Of a stretch of 64,000 nt of DNA, positions 10,936 through 23,500 are shown piece by piece (the stretch's first letter is position 1; each line of letters opens with the position of its first letter). The notes under the pieces were generated by a model. It saw nothing but the letters and a program-made list of their open reading frames with translations. It was not told where the DNA came from and ran no database searches. A program made the translations under genes and the position numbers. This DNA comes from Terebella lapidaria (taxonomy: Eukaryota > Annelida > Polychaeta > Terebellida > Terebellidae). The DNA lies in NCBI GenBank assembly GCA_949152475.1, contig CASCJZ010000001.1, positions 1,251,001-1,315,000 on the forward strand. The letters are read 5' to 3'.

Positions 10936-11544
10936 ATACGATTCTTGTACATGTACCGAACTGAAATACTGATAATGATGCTGAAACCTGACACCCAGAT
11001 GAATGAGTTAATATCAAACACAACTGTGATGTGCACATAGACTTGCTGCAGACTTTTTCACCAATTATCATTAACTTATTTTAGCATTGTTCTACCATTA
11101 ACTGATTATCCGGCAGGCATGGCAATTTACACATACATGAAATATGCAAATTTTCACCAGTATATTGCATTATATGAATGTATTAGCACACCTGGTACAT
11201 GTTGTAAAATGAAGTTTTGCATCATCTTTTGCACCTGTGGGTTTTCTTGGTTACAATATGCAAACTCTACATGTACTTGCATAACTACATATGTGCATTT
11301 TGCAATTATTCAGGATTAGTTTAATGAATATTTATTCATGAGAAGTGTGCATCGACCAACAGGGCAAAGCCCTATATTAAGGTATCTGCTTATTCAGGAT
11401 TATGACAAACATGTACATGTACCATACATATATATTTTATTCATGCACTTGTGGAATATTCTTTGCATGAAAGGTATATAACTGCATTTATGTACAATAC
11501 CCTGTCAAAGTGTGCACATCCACTTTTACGTTAACACACTTATT

Positions 11545-13541
11545 AGCTTACCGGCCCTTTGGGCCGATAAGCTATTGTCGTGGTATTTCGTCCGTCGTCC
11601 GTCCGTCGTCCGTCGTCCGTCCGGGTCTGTAACTTTTTTTTGACGTGATGAATTTCCCCATAAATTTGTCAGAACATACCTTGAGCCAGTATCTAAAGAC
11701 GTTTTTTTAATTTTTTTGATTGAATCGTTTTTGCCGATTTGGCGGCCATTTTTGACGAAAAATTGCCAATTTTGGACTTTGGAGGCCATTTTCTCAAAAA
11801 CTGTCTGATCAGTTTTGAGATTTTTGTTTCAAAACATTCCTCTTATGTACCTTTATGATGTGTATAAGTTTCGTTGCCCTTGAATCGCCGGTCTGCGTGT
11901 GGCGGCCATTTTGATTTTTTGACGGGTCGGCGAAAAAAGCAAAAAAAAAAAAAAAAATTTTTTTGCCCATTGAAAAATTTTTTGGACTTAGAAAATTTCA
12001 CCCAATTTTACTTCATAATGGGAGCTGTGCAGAGTAAACTCATAGAACACTTGAAGATAGAGCCTAAGTAATGGCACATTCAAATGGGAAACCATATATT
12101 GCGGTTTGAGTGATGACCTTGAATTTGACCTTCAATGACCTTGGAAGGTCAAAACGACCTTTTTTTGTCGAAAAATGACCAATTTTGGACTTGATGGCCA
12201 TTTTCTCAAAAACTGTCTGATCAGTTTTGAGATTTTTGTTTTAAAACATTCCCCTCATGTACCTCTATGATGTGTATAAGTTTCGTTGCCCTTGAATTGC
12301 CGGTCTGCGTGTGGCGGCCATTTTGATTTTTTGACGGGTCAGCGAAAAAAATTTTTTTTGTCCCAAATCAAGTCACTATTCGTTTTGAGCCATTTCCAGC
12401 AAAAAAAAAAAAATTTTTTTTTGGCCATTGAAAAATTTTTTGGACTTAAAAAATTTCACCCAATTTTCCTTCATAATGGGAGCTGTGCAGAGTAAACTCA
12501 TAGAACACTTGAAGATAGAGCCTAAGTAATGGCACATTCAAATGGGAAACCATATATTGCGGTTTGAGTGATGACCTTGAATTTGACCTTCAATGACCTT
12601 GGAAGGTCAAAACGACCTTTTTTTGTCGAAAAATGACCAATTCTGGACTTGATGGCCATTTTCTCAAAAACTGTGTGATCAGTTTCGAGATTTTTGTTTT
12701 AAAACATTCCCCTCATGTACCTCTATGACGTGTATAAGTTTAGTTACCCTTGAATCGCCTGTCTGCGTGTGGCGGCCATTTTAAATTTTTGACGGGTCAG
12801 CAAAAAAAATTTTTTTTGTCCAAAATCAAGTCACTATTCGTTTTGAGCCATTTCCAGCAAAAAAAAAAGAAATTTTTTGGACTTAGAAAATTTCACCCAA
12901 TTTTTCCTTCATAATGGGAGCTGTGCGGAGTAAACTCATAGAAGACTTCAAAATAGAGCCTAAGTATTGGCACATTCAAATGGGAAATCATATAATGCGG
13001 TTTGAGTGATGACCTTGAATTTGACCTTCAATGACGGCCTTGTAGCGCATGACACACCGGTACCCGTAAGATCACCGAAGTTAAGCAACGCTAGGCGTGG
13101 GTAATACATGGATGGGTGACCCTGTTTGTGCATTCACCTGCGCTGCTGTATGCTGTTCACCCAAACAGTATAATTGGGCACCTGGCAATAGACAGAGATG
13201 GCAATTGTGTATGCACAGTTTCCCTGCGCCAAATAATGGCTGCACATGGAGCTGTATGCCTCCCAGGAGGTTGAGTATGTGTCGGAGTGAACAGGTCTGC
13301 CGGGGATAATAATTGTACAGTCAGAGAGACCGACTTGAGTTGGTGATCCTAGACTATAAAATGCTCATTATTATAATGACCTTGGAAGGTCAAAAACGAT
13401 GAAATTTGTCTTTGGTGGCCATTTTGTCTAAATCTATTCAGACAGTTTTTCTCAAAATCATGTGTAACAATGTATATGTTGGAAAATCAATACTCTGCGT
13501 TTCTCATGATTGCCGGTAAGCTACAGCACCCTTGGTGCTAT
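11545..13541 (+). mobile_element. HINE-like non-autonomous Helitron, AGCTTACC subfamily, complete ends
   Basis: The 5' end is a hairpin, AGCTTACCGGCCC-TTT-GGGCCGATAAGCT, followed by ATTGTCGTGG and a CGTCC-rich stretch. The 3' end has the matching inverted motif GCCGGTAAGCT (13512-13522), then a hairpin AGCACC-CTT-GGTGCT, and stops before a T-run. The interior holds three long direct repeats of about 420-450 bp. Each has a CTGCGTGTGGCGGCCATTTT block, poly-A/poly-T stretches and TGACCTTGAATTTGACCTTC. A 5S-derived SINE interrupts the third copy. There are no coding sequences, so the element must be mobilised in trans, if at all. Confidence 0.65.
13036..13374 (+). mobile_element. 5S rRNA-derived SINE (SINE3-type) with target-site duplication
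   Basis: Positions 13036-13140 resemble 5S rRNA: GATCACCGAAGTTAAGCAAC (A box/intermediate element region) and GGATGGGTGACC (C box) are kept at the right spacing. A ~200-bp non-5S body and a short ATT-rich tail follow. The flanking AATGAC at 13030-13035 and 13375-13380 is a target-site duplication. The insertion splits a HINE-like repeat (CAATGACCTTGG), so it post-dates that element. Length and structure fit a SINE rather than a 5S gene, because the 5S 3' end is replaced. Confidence 0.85.
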
Positions 13542-13957
13542 GTTTTTGTAATTAAATCACTTTCTTTTAGGTGTTGAGTCATCTAATATACAATGTACTG
13601 ATGATTAGTTATTTCACTCAAATTACTTGTTTGCTCATTCATCACCATGTTGATTGATTATTTGATGAAAATAAATTATTAAACAGCCTTGCCTTCTTGT
13701 AGCACTTCGATACATGTATTTGTAATCACCTTCCATAACTTATAGAATACTTCAAACTAGAGGTCGAGTATTCGCACATTTAAATGAAATATGGGGATTC
13801 TAGTTGTGACGTGAGTATCAACTTATTGCCACCAACAATTAGGACCTTGAATTTGACCTTCAATCACTACATTACAGCAACTTTTGCTGATATTAGAAAC
13901 AGTTGCGCAGTTAAACACTGCTCATTTCTCCGGTAACCTTTCTAGCCCTTGGGCTAA
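13542..13957 (+). mobile_element. Truncated HINE-like element with intact 3' end
   Basis: About 180 bp of unassigned AT-rich DNA is followed from about 13725 by HINE core words (ATAGAATACTTCAAACTAGAG, GACCTTGAATTTGACCTTCA). A 3' terminus follows: CTCCGGTAACC, then TAGCCC-TT-GGGCTA ending CTAA at 13954-13957 before TTTT. The 5' hairpin is missing. Confidence 0.55.
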
Positions 13958-15902
13958 TTTTATCTTTTTTGTTTACCGGCGAATTCTTCTGAAATTTTGC
14001 ACAAAAATACTTAAAAATAATTCAAGAAGGAGGTATTTTTTAGTTTTTTGATTTTCGCATTTTTTTCAAAATGGCGGCCATTTTCGACGAAAAGTGCCTG
14101 ATTTGGGACTTTGGTGGCCATTTTCTCAAAATCTGTTCAGTAACTTTTTTTCTTTTTGATACATAACACTCCTGATATGTACTCCTATGATGACTATAAA
14201 TTTCGTTGCGCTTGAATCGCTCGAAGTGGACCATTTTGGCCCAAACTCGGCCCAAATGGGACTTTCCCATGTTAAATTCTCCTATGCTTTATAATGGGAC
14301 ACATTATGCCTAATATCTCACTTAATATTGAGATTAGAGACTAGGAATCAATTGTGGACATATAGGAAATGATATATGCTGAATATTCTCGTGACCTTGA
14401 ATTTGACCTCTGACCTCAATTTCAAGGTCAGAGCACAAAATGGCTGATATCTCGCTTATTATCGACTCTACAGCTTAGGAATCAATTGTGGACATATAGG
14501 AAATGATATATGCTGAATATTCTGATGACCTTGAATTTGACCTTTGACCCCATTTTCAAGGTCATAGGACAAAATGACTAATATCTCGCTTGTTATCGAC
14601 TTTACAGCTTAGGAATCAGTTATCAACATATAGGAAATGATATATGCAGATTATTGTCATGACCTTGAATTTGACCTTTGACCTCATTTTCAAGGTCACA
14701 GGACAAAATGGCTAATATCTCACTTATTATCGACTCTACTGCTTAGGAATCAATTGTGGACATATAGGAAATGATATATGCTGAATATTCTGATGACCTT
14801 GAATTTGACCTTTGACCCCATTTGCAAGGTCATAGGACAAAATGACTAATATCTCGCTTGTTATCGACTTTTTAGCTTAGGAATCAGTTATCAACATATA
14901 GGAAATGATATATGCAGATTATTGTCATGACCTTGAATTTGACCTTTGACCTCATTTTCAAGGTCACAGGACAAAATGGCTAATATCTCACTTATTATCG
15001 ACTCTACAGCTTAGGAATCAATTGTGGACATATAGGAAATGATATATGCTGAATATTCTGATGACCTTGAATTTGACCTTTGATGGCATTTTCAAGGTCA
15101 TTGGACAAAATGGCTAATATCTCGCTTGTTATCGACTTCACAGCTTAGGAATCAGTTATGAACATATAGGAAATGATATATGCAGATTATTGTCATGACC
15201 TTGAATTTGACCTTTCACCTCATTTTCAAGGTCACAGGACAAAATGGCTAATATCTCACTTATTATCGATTTTACAGCTTAGGAATCAATTGTGGACATG
15301 TAGGAAATGATATATGCTGAATATTCTCGGACCTTGAATTTGACCTCTGACCTCATTCTCAAGGTCCAAGGACAAACTGGCTCATATCTTGCTCCTCTAT
15401 TGACTGTATGGCTTGGGAATCAATTGTGGACATGATATAGAAAATGATATACACTGAATATTTTGATGACCTTGAATTTGACCTTTGCCCCTTCATTTTC
15501 AAGGCCACAGCACAAAATTGCTAATATCTCGCTGATTATTGAATTTACAGCTTAGCAATCAACTGTCGACATGATATATGCTTAATGTTATATATGCTGA
15601 ATATTCTCTTGACCTTGAATTCAACCAGTGACCTGGCTAACATCTAAAATATTAAACATTAAACTTAATATTTTGATGATTTTGAATTTGACCTTTGCCC
15701 CTTCATTTTCAAGGCCACAGCACAAAATTGCTAATATCTCGCTGATTATTGAATTTACAGCTTAGCAATCAACTGTCGACATGATATATGCTTAATGTTA
15801 TATATGCTGAATATTCTCTTGACCTTGAATTCAACCAGTGACCTGGCTAACATCTAAAATATTAAACATTGTCCGGTAACCTATCTTTGGCCCTTGGCCT
15901 AA
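13958..15902 (+). mobile_element. HINE-like element body with ~134-bp core array and 3' end
   Basis: The 5' hairpin is lost. The body begins with TTTACCGGCGAATTCTTCTG and an AAATGGCGGCCATTTT block. About ten tandem copies of a ~134-bp unit follow (GACCTTGAATTTGACC, TTTCAAGGTCA, TCGACTTTACAGCTTAGGAA, CATATAGGAAATGATATATG). A longer segment near 15440-15870 is itself duplicated. The 3' end is GTCCGGTAACC plus GGCC-CTT-GGCC hairpin ending CTAA at 15899-15902. Confidence 0.6.
14660..14698. promoter_or_regulatory. Representative nuclear-receptor motif cluster in a HINE core unit
   Basis: One 134-bp unit contains TGACCTTGA (14660-14668, reverse of TCAAGGTCA), TGACCTTTGACCT (14672-14684, reverse of the DR1 AGGTCAAAGGTCA) and TCAAGGTCA (14690-14698). 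These match consensus sites of monomeric NR5A/ERR-type receptors and DR1-binding RXR/HNF4/COUP-type receptors. The same trio recurs in most core units across the window. Only the sequence match is seen; binding is inference. Confidence 0.45.
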
Positions 15903-17225
15903 TTTTTGGACTTGGAAAATTTCACCCAATTTTCCTTCATAATGGGAGCTGTGCAGAGTAAACTTATAGAACACTTGAAGATAGAGCCTAAGTAATGGCA
16001 CATTCAAATGGGAAACCATATATTGCGGTTTGAGTGATGACCTTGAATTCGACCTTCAATGACCTTGGAAGGTCAGAACGACCTTTTCTGTCGAAAAATG
16101 ACCAATTTTGGACTTTGATGGCCATTTTCTCAAAAACTGTTTGATCAGTTTTGAGATTTTTGTTTTAAAACGTTCCCCTCATGTACCTCTATGATGTGTA
16201 TAAGTTTCGTTGCCCTTGAATTGCCGGTCTGCGTGTGGTGGCCATTTTGATTTTTTGACGGGTCGGCGAAAAAAAATTTTTTTGTCCCAAATCAAGTCAC
16301 TCGTTTTGAGCCATTTCCAGGAAAAAAAAAAAATAAATTTTTTTTTTGGCCATTGAAAAATTTTTTGGACCCAATTTTCATTCATAATGGGAGCTGTGCA
16401 GAGTAAACTCATAGAACACTTGAAGATGAGGCTACGTAATGGCACATTCAAATGGGAGACCATATATTGCGGTTTGAGTGATGACCTTGAATTCGACCTT
16501 CAATGACCTTGGGAGGTCAAAACGACCTTTTTTGTCGAAAAATGACCAATTTTGAATTTTGATGGCCATTTTCTCAAAAACTTTTTGTTTTAAAACATTC
16601 CCCTCATGTACCTCTATGATGTGTATAAGTTTCGTTGCCCTTGAATCGCCTGTCTGCGTGTGGCGGCCATTTTGATTTTTTGACGGGTCGGCAAAAAAAA
16701 TTTTTTTTGTCCAAAATCAAGTCACTATTCGTTTTGAGCCATTTCCAGCAAAAAAAAAATTTTTTTTGGCCATTGAGGAATTTTTTGGACTTAGAAAATT
16801 TCACCAAATTTTTCCTTCATACTGGGAGCTGTGCGGAGTAAACTCATAGAAAACTTCAAAATAGAGCCTAAGTATTGGCACATTCAAATAGGAAATCATA
16901 TATTGCGGTTTGAGTGATGACCTTGAATTTGACCTTCAATGAGCTTGGAAGGTCAAAAACGATGAAATTTGTCTTTGGTGGCCATTTTGTCTAAATCTAT
17001 TGAGACAGTTTTTCTCAAAATCATATATAAGATTCTCTTTATGTACCTTTGTGATGTGTAATTTGATTTCGTATTATAGTCCATGCAGAAAATGTGTTTC
17101 CAGCAACATTTATGAACATGTTTTGACAATTAGAGTTCAAGATCAGTGTAACAATCTATATGTTGGAAAATCAATACTTTGCGTTTCTCATGATTGCCGG
17201 TAAGCTACAGCACCCTTGGTGCTAT
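15903..17225 (+). mobile_element. AGCTTACC-subfamily HINE-like body and 3' end
   Basis: Starts inside the body (TTTTTGGACTTGGAAAATTTCA) and continues with two to three long repeats like those at 11.9-13.0 kb. It ends with GCCGGTAAGCT and the AGCACC-CTT-GGTGCT hairpin (about 17196-17225). The 5' end is absent here. The preceding element ends exactly at a T-run of this body, consistent with nesting. Confidence 0.55.
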
Positions 17226-17231
17226 GTTTCA

Positions 17232-17308
17232 GTAGTATTTGGGGCGACAGGGATGGTGGGGCTACGGTGGATACACCCAAGCAGTCGTAGGCGACCGGAA
17301 GCGTCTAG
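17232..17308 (+). mobile_element. 3' terminal fragment of a canonical-ended Helitron (CTAG end)
   Basis: Contains a near-match to CGGGGGATAC (CGGTGGATAC), then GTCG-TAGG-CGAC stem-loop, GGAAGCGT and CTAG at 17305-17308 followed by T. It is about 85% identical by eye to 53150-53223, where a full-length element has its matching 5' end. Only the 3' tail is recognised here. Confidence 0.55.
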
Positions 17309-17389
17309 TTATTTTGAGATATAGCAGATATTAGGTGAAACAAGATTGATGTTATCACAATATTTGAGAATGTTTGCTCTGTTCTCTAG

Positions 17390-17509
17390 GGGGACTATAA
17401 CCAAGCCTTCCAATACTACTACCAGGCCACCCAGTTTGCTTCATCTAACTTTGTCTTGCCATTCTACGGGCTAGGACAAATGTACATCTTTTGTGGGGAT
17501 AAGGAAAAC
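17390..17509 (+). CDS. CTR9: CTR9 exon a (TPR)
   Basis: Forty codons, phase 0 at both ends, acceptor TCTCTAG and donor GTAAGT. Encodes [16 protein letters not shown] and [12 protein letters not shown], two helices of a TPR with the family pattern. It is the first CTR9 exon visible in the window. Confidence 0.93.
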
Positions 17510-20500
17510 GTAAGTAGTCCTCTGCTCACCATTAAATGAAAAATATATCGATCAATTTTAGTTTATTTTGTCATCTTATGGAACCTTTGATTTCCCTACA
17601 TATTTGCAGGCAGCTGAGTGCTTGGAGAAGGTGTTGAAGGCTCAGCCCGGTAACTACGAAACCATGAAGATCCTGGGTTCGTTGTATGCAACCACAGAAG
17701 ACCCAGAAAAGTTCAAGTTAGCCAAGGTACGTGTATCAGTTAGCCAAGGTACGTGTATCAGTTAGCCAAGGTACGTGTATCAGTTAGCCAAGGTACGTGT
17801 ATCAGTTAGCCAAGGTACGTGTATCAGTTAGCCAAGGTACGTGTATCAGTTAGCCAAGGTACGTGTATCAGTTAGCCAAGGTACGTGTATCAGTTAGCCA
17901 AGGTACGTGTATCAGTTAGCCAAGGTACGTGTATCAGTTAGCCAAGGTACGTGTATCAGTTAGCCAAGGTACGTGTATCAGTTTACAAAGATATTCGTCA
18001 TCGTCGTCCGCCACATTATCTGTTAACATTTTTAGATTAACGGCCCTTTGGGCTGATAAGCTATTGTCGTGGTATTTCGTCCGTCGTCCATCCGGGTCTG
18101 TAACTTTTTTTTGACGTGATGAATTTCCCCATAAATTTGTCGGAACATACCTTGGGCCAGTATCTAAAGACGTTTTTCAGCTTACCTGACCTATGGTCCG
18201 ATAAACTATTGTCGTCAGGTTGCGTCCGGCGTCCGTCCGTTGGCGTCGGCAAACGCTGGGAAAAATCTGTTCGATGAATATTGCTGTAATACACAAAATA
18301 TGTTCTACGGGCCCATATCTCCGGACCATTTTAGGTTACCGGACCTTTGGTCTGATAACCTATTGGCATGGCGTTGCGTCCGTCGTCCGTCCGGCGTTAA
18401 CATTTTTATCTGTAAAGTTTACAATCGAATCTTTCTGAAATTTTGCACAAAAATGCCTAAAAATATTTTGAGAAAGAGGTATTTTTTTGTTTTTTGATTT
18501 TCGCATTGCGTCGAAAAACGCTCAATTTTGGACTTTGACGGCCATTTTCTCAAAAACTGTCTGATCAGTTTTGAGTTTTTGGTTTCAAAAGATTCTCCTT
18601 ATGTACCTCTGTGATGTGTATAAGTTTGGTTGCCTTTGAATCGCCGGTCTTCGTGTGGCGGCCATTTTGAATTTTTGACGAGTCGGCGAAAAAAAATTTT
18701 TTCGCCCCAAATCGCATTACTATCCATTTTGGGCCATTTCTAGGCAAAAAAAAATTTTCACCCTTTGAAAAAAATTTTGGACTTGGAAAATTTTCGGCAC
18801 TTTTTTCCTTCATAATGGGAGCTGCCCGGACTGTACTCATAGAACACTGGAAGATAGAGCTTAGAAATTGGCACTTTCAAATGGGAAGTCATATATGGCG
18901 ACTTGTGTGGTGACCTTGAATTTGACCTTGGATGACCTTGAAAGGTCAAAACAGCCATTTTTGGGTCGAAAAATGGCCAATTTTGAACTTTGGCAGCCAT
19001 TTTCTCAAAAACTGTCTGATCAGTTTTGAGATTTTTGCTTCAAAAGATTCCCCTAATGTACCTTCATGGTGTGTATAAGTTTTGTTGCCCTAGATTCACC
19101 GATCTCCGTGTGGCGGCCATTTTGAATTTTTCGCTCCAAATCGCATTACCATCCATTTTGGGCCATTTCTAGGCAAAAATTTGTTTATGGACCAATCTTT
19201 CTGAAATTTTGCACAAAAATGCACAAAAATAATTAGGCATCCCGATTGAAAATCGGGAGGCCTTATGTTTTTGTCTGTTTTTTTTTTTTTTTCTTCCGCC
19301 GTTTGGTTTCCGGATCATAACTCTTGAACGCCTTGATCTATCTTTCCAAAATTTTCACAGCTCATCCGAAATACTTTGCTCCTAACCCCTATTGTTTTTC
19401 GTCGAGATCCGAAATCCAAGATGGCCGCCAGCGGATATTTTGGGAAAAAAAATCGGGCGATTCCTGTCAATGTCATAATTTGATTCAGGCAATTTCCAGG
19501 GGAAAAAAATTTTTTGGGTGTATTTTTAGGTTACCGGACCTTTGGTCCGATAACCTATTGGCATGGCGTTGCGTCCGTCGTCCGTCCGTCCGTCCGTCCG
19601 TCCGTCCGTCCGGCGTTAACATTTTTATCTTTAAAGTTAATGATCAAATCTTTCTGAAATTTTGCACAAAAATGCCTAAAAATATTTTGAGAAGGAGGTA
19701 TTTTTTTGTTTTTTGATTTTCGCATTTTTTTCAAAATGGCGGCCGTTTTTGTCGAAAAACGCGCAATTTTGGACTTTGACGGCCATTTTCTCAAAAACTG
19801 TCTGATCAGTTTTGAGTTTTTGGTTTCAAAAGATTCCCCTCATATACCTCTGTGATATGTATAAGTTTGGTTGCCCTAAATTTGCCGGTTTCCGTGTGGC
19901 GGCCATTTTGAATTTTTGGCGGGTCGGCGAAAAAAAATTTTTTCGCCCCAAATCGCATTACTATCCATTTTGGGCCATTTCTAAGGCAAAAAAAATTTTC
20001 ACCCTTTGAAAAAAATTTTGGACTTAGAAAATTTTCGGCACTTTTTTCCTTCATAATGGGAGCTGTCCGGACTGCACTCATAGAACGCTTGATGATAGAG
20101 CTTAGAAATTGGCACTTTCAAAAGGGAAGTCATATATGACGACTTGTGTGGTGACTTTAAATTTGACCTTGGATGACCTTGAAAGGTCAAAACAGCCATT
20201 TTTGGGTCGAAAAATGCTCAAATTTGCATTTGGTCTGTATTTTCTCAAAAACTGTCTGGTCAGTTTTGAGAATTTTGTTTAAAAAAATTCCTCTTATATA
20301 CTTCTGTGACGTGTATAAGTTTTGTTGCCCTTGCTTCGCCGATCTCCGTGTGGCGGCCATTTTGAATTTTTGGCGAGTCGGCGGAAAAATTTTTTTTCGC
20401 CCCAAATCGCATTACTATCCATTTTGGGCCATTTCTAGGGGGAAAAAATTTTTTTTCACCCTTTGAAAAAAATTTTGGACTTGGAAAATTTTCGGCACTT

Positions 20501-23500
20501 TTTTCCTTCATAATGGGAGCTGTCAAGACTGTACTCATGGAACGCTTGAAGATAGAGCTTAGAAATTGGCATTTTCAAATGGGAAGTCATATATGGCGAC
20601 TTGTGTGGTGACCTCGAATTTGACCTTGGATGACCTTGGAAGGTCAAAACAGCCATTTTGGGGTAAAAAAATGCCCAGATTTGCCTCTATAGATGAAATG
20701 CTTGCAGATAGAGCTCATGTTTGCATTATGAACATACAGGAAGACATATATGGCACAACTAATGATGACCTTGAACTTGACGTCAGATGACCTTGAGTGC
20801 CAAATGTCTGACTTGGAATGTGTAAATTGACCTGAGCGGCCTAAACGATTCCACTCAACATATAGAATATCAAATGCTGCACACATACTTGTAATGGTAA
20901 CATCGAAGTTCATACGGATGACCTTGATTGGTAAATCCCAAGGTCATATGTTTACACTGCGAACCTTGATTGGTAAAAGGTCTGTTACCTGCCAATGCTG
21001 CCATGGCCAAACCATAATTGTACGGTAACCTATCTTAGCCTTTGGGCTAATTTTTTTTTTGGGGGGGGACTTTTGGAACTTTTCCCTCGCCTGCCCCCAT
21101 GCAGATGTAATACTGTAACTGAGCCATGCTACTGTATGCACTGACTGCAGCCTGCATGTCCAGCATGAGGCTAGGCTCTGCCCTCTCAGCCAGTGCAGTA
21201 TATGAGAGCCCTGCTCAGTAATGCCTTACAAGATCAGCCACTCTGTCCAGCACAGCGATAGGCTCCGCCCCTCTCAGCCAGCCCTGCTCAGTCATGCCTT
21301 ACAAGATCAGCCAGTCTGTCCAGCACAGCGATAGGCTCCGCCCTCTCAGCCAGCCCTGCTCAGTCATGCCTGACAAGTGCTACAGCTAGCATGTCCAACT
21401 TGACCCCAGGCTCATATGTATAGGATAATGCACAAGGACGAGGGTCTCTCGCCAATAGTGACCGAGTGCCCGAAGGGCACGAGGCCACTATTGGCGAGAG
21501 ACCCGCGTCCGCGTGCATTATCTGACTTAGTGCAGGGGTCCCTATTTGCAGAAATAGTAACCTGCTGGTAATTCTGTTCAATAGTAACCTGTCAACAACA
21601 AAGGAAACGGCCCCAACCATGCACTAACCATACATAATCCCTCACTCCCCCCTCCAAAGCCTGGTTTACTAGTGTGTGTACATGGTAAAAGAATGAAGTT
21701 CCACCTCACAGAATACAATAGTTGGTTAATAAGCCAACACACATGACACAACATGCTTGGGGGATGATTTGCCCTGTCTGCATTTATATTGTACAAACAT
21801 GTATTGTTTGAATGTTTTGTTATTCAACTCTATTTCACATGCAATGACCAAATCATCATTGTTTTAGTTAGCTGGGAAATGTTTGGCTTTGGTTATAATG
21901 TGAATGCGAAAATTCCGCTGTATTGTACAAGTTTTAAAATCACAAAATTGGCAAAGATGACACAGCATTCTTTTAGTCACGTATCATTTTACATTTGACA
22001 GGAGCACCTGGATAATATCACGAACATCCTGATTAAATATACTAGTACTCTGAATATTGGCTGGGTAGTACTCTGAATATTGGCTGGGTAATTGTCCATT
22101 CACTTTGGGTGGCAAATGTCTGGTGGGCCAAGTTGTCAAGATGATAGAAAGCAGTTCTGGTAAGAAACTGTCTGATGAGCTCTCACTCTTACCCACATAC
22201 AATGGCCTATGTATCCTTTTTAGGTTACCGGACCTATGGTCCGATAACCTATTGGCATGGCGTTGCGTCCGTCGTCCGTCGTCGTCGTCCGTCGTCGTCG
22301 TCGTCGTCGTCGTCGTCCACATTTTTATCTTTTTTGTTTACGGGCGAATTTTTCTGAAATTTTGCACAAAAATACTTAAAAATAATTCAAGAAGGAGGTA
22401 TTTTTTAGTTTTTTGATTTTCGCATTTTTTTCAAAATGGCGGCCATTTTCGACGAAAAATGCCCGATTTTGGACTTTGGCGGCCATTTTCTCAAAATCTG
22501 TTCAGTAACTTTTTAGGTTACCGGACCTATGGTCCGATAACCTATTGGCATGGCGTTGCGTCCGTCGTCCGTCGTCGTCCACATTTTTATCTTTTTTGTT
22601 TACGGGCGAATTTTTCTGAAATTTTGCAGAAAAATACTTAAAAATAATTCAAGAAGGAGGTATTTTTTAGTTTTTTGATTTTCGCATTTTTTTCAAAATG
22701 GCGGCCGTTTTCGACGAAAAATGCCTGATTTTGGACTTTGGCGGCCATTTTCTCGAAATCTGTTCAGTAACTTTTTTTCTTTTTGATACATAAGACTCCT
22801 CATATGTACTTCTATGATGTCTATAAATTTCGTTGCGCTTGAATCGCTCGAAGTGGGCCATTTTGGCCCAAACTCGGCCCAAATGGGACTTTCCCATGTT
22901 AAATTCTCCTATGCTTTATAATGGGACACATTATGCCTAATATCTCACTTGATATTGAGATTAGAGACTAGGAATCAATTGTGAACATATAGGAAATGAT
23001 ATATGCTGAATATTCTCGTGACCTTGAATTTGACCTCTGACCTCAGTTTCAAGGTCAGAGCACAAAATGGCTTATATCTCGCTTATTATCGACTCTACAG
23101 CTTAGGAATCAATTGTGGACATATAGGAAATGATATATGCTGAATATTCTGATGACCTTGAATTTGACCTTCGACCTCATTTTCAAGGTCACAGGACAAA
23201 ATGGCTAATATCTCGCTTGTTATCGACTTTACAGCTTAGCAATCAATTATGAACATATAGGAAAAATGATGCAGATTATTGTCATGACCTTGAATTTGAC
23301 CTTTGACCTCATTTTCAAGGTCACAGGACGAAATGGCTAATATCTCACTTATTATCGATTTTACAGCTTAGGAATCAATTTTGGACATATAGGAAATGAT
23401 ATATGCTGAATATTCTCGTGATCTTGAATTTGATCTCTGACCTCATTTCCAAAGTCCAAGGACAAACTGGCTCATATCTTGCTCCTCTATTTATCGTATG

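Larger units (their letters stand above)
9186..11544. other. AT-rich DNA without a recognisable gene; probable Helentron 3' flank at its start
   Basis: No ORF with family resemblance is seen. A 9-bp perfect stem, TGTCCACCC (9285-9293) with GGGTGGACA (9299-9307) and a 5-base loop, lies about 100 bp after the Helentron stop. It could be its 3' hairpin, but the boundary is not proven. A 28-bp direct duplication sits at 9521-9576. TACATGTA-like words are frequent (for example near 10310, 10430 and 11405). Confidence 0.5.

Noticed and set aside
13036..13140. Functional 5S rRNA gene
   Set aside because: Only the internal promoter half is 5S-like. The 3' part is replaced by a SINE body and a target duplication flanks the whole.
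9186..17389. Search for upstream CTR9 exons between the Helentron and 17390
   Set aside because: No segment encodes the TPR sequence expected before GDYNQAF; the interval is mobile DNA and AT-rich DNA.
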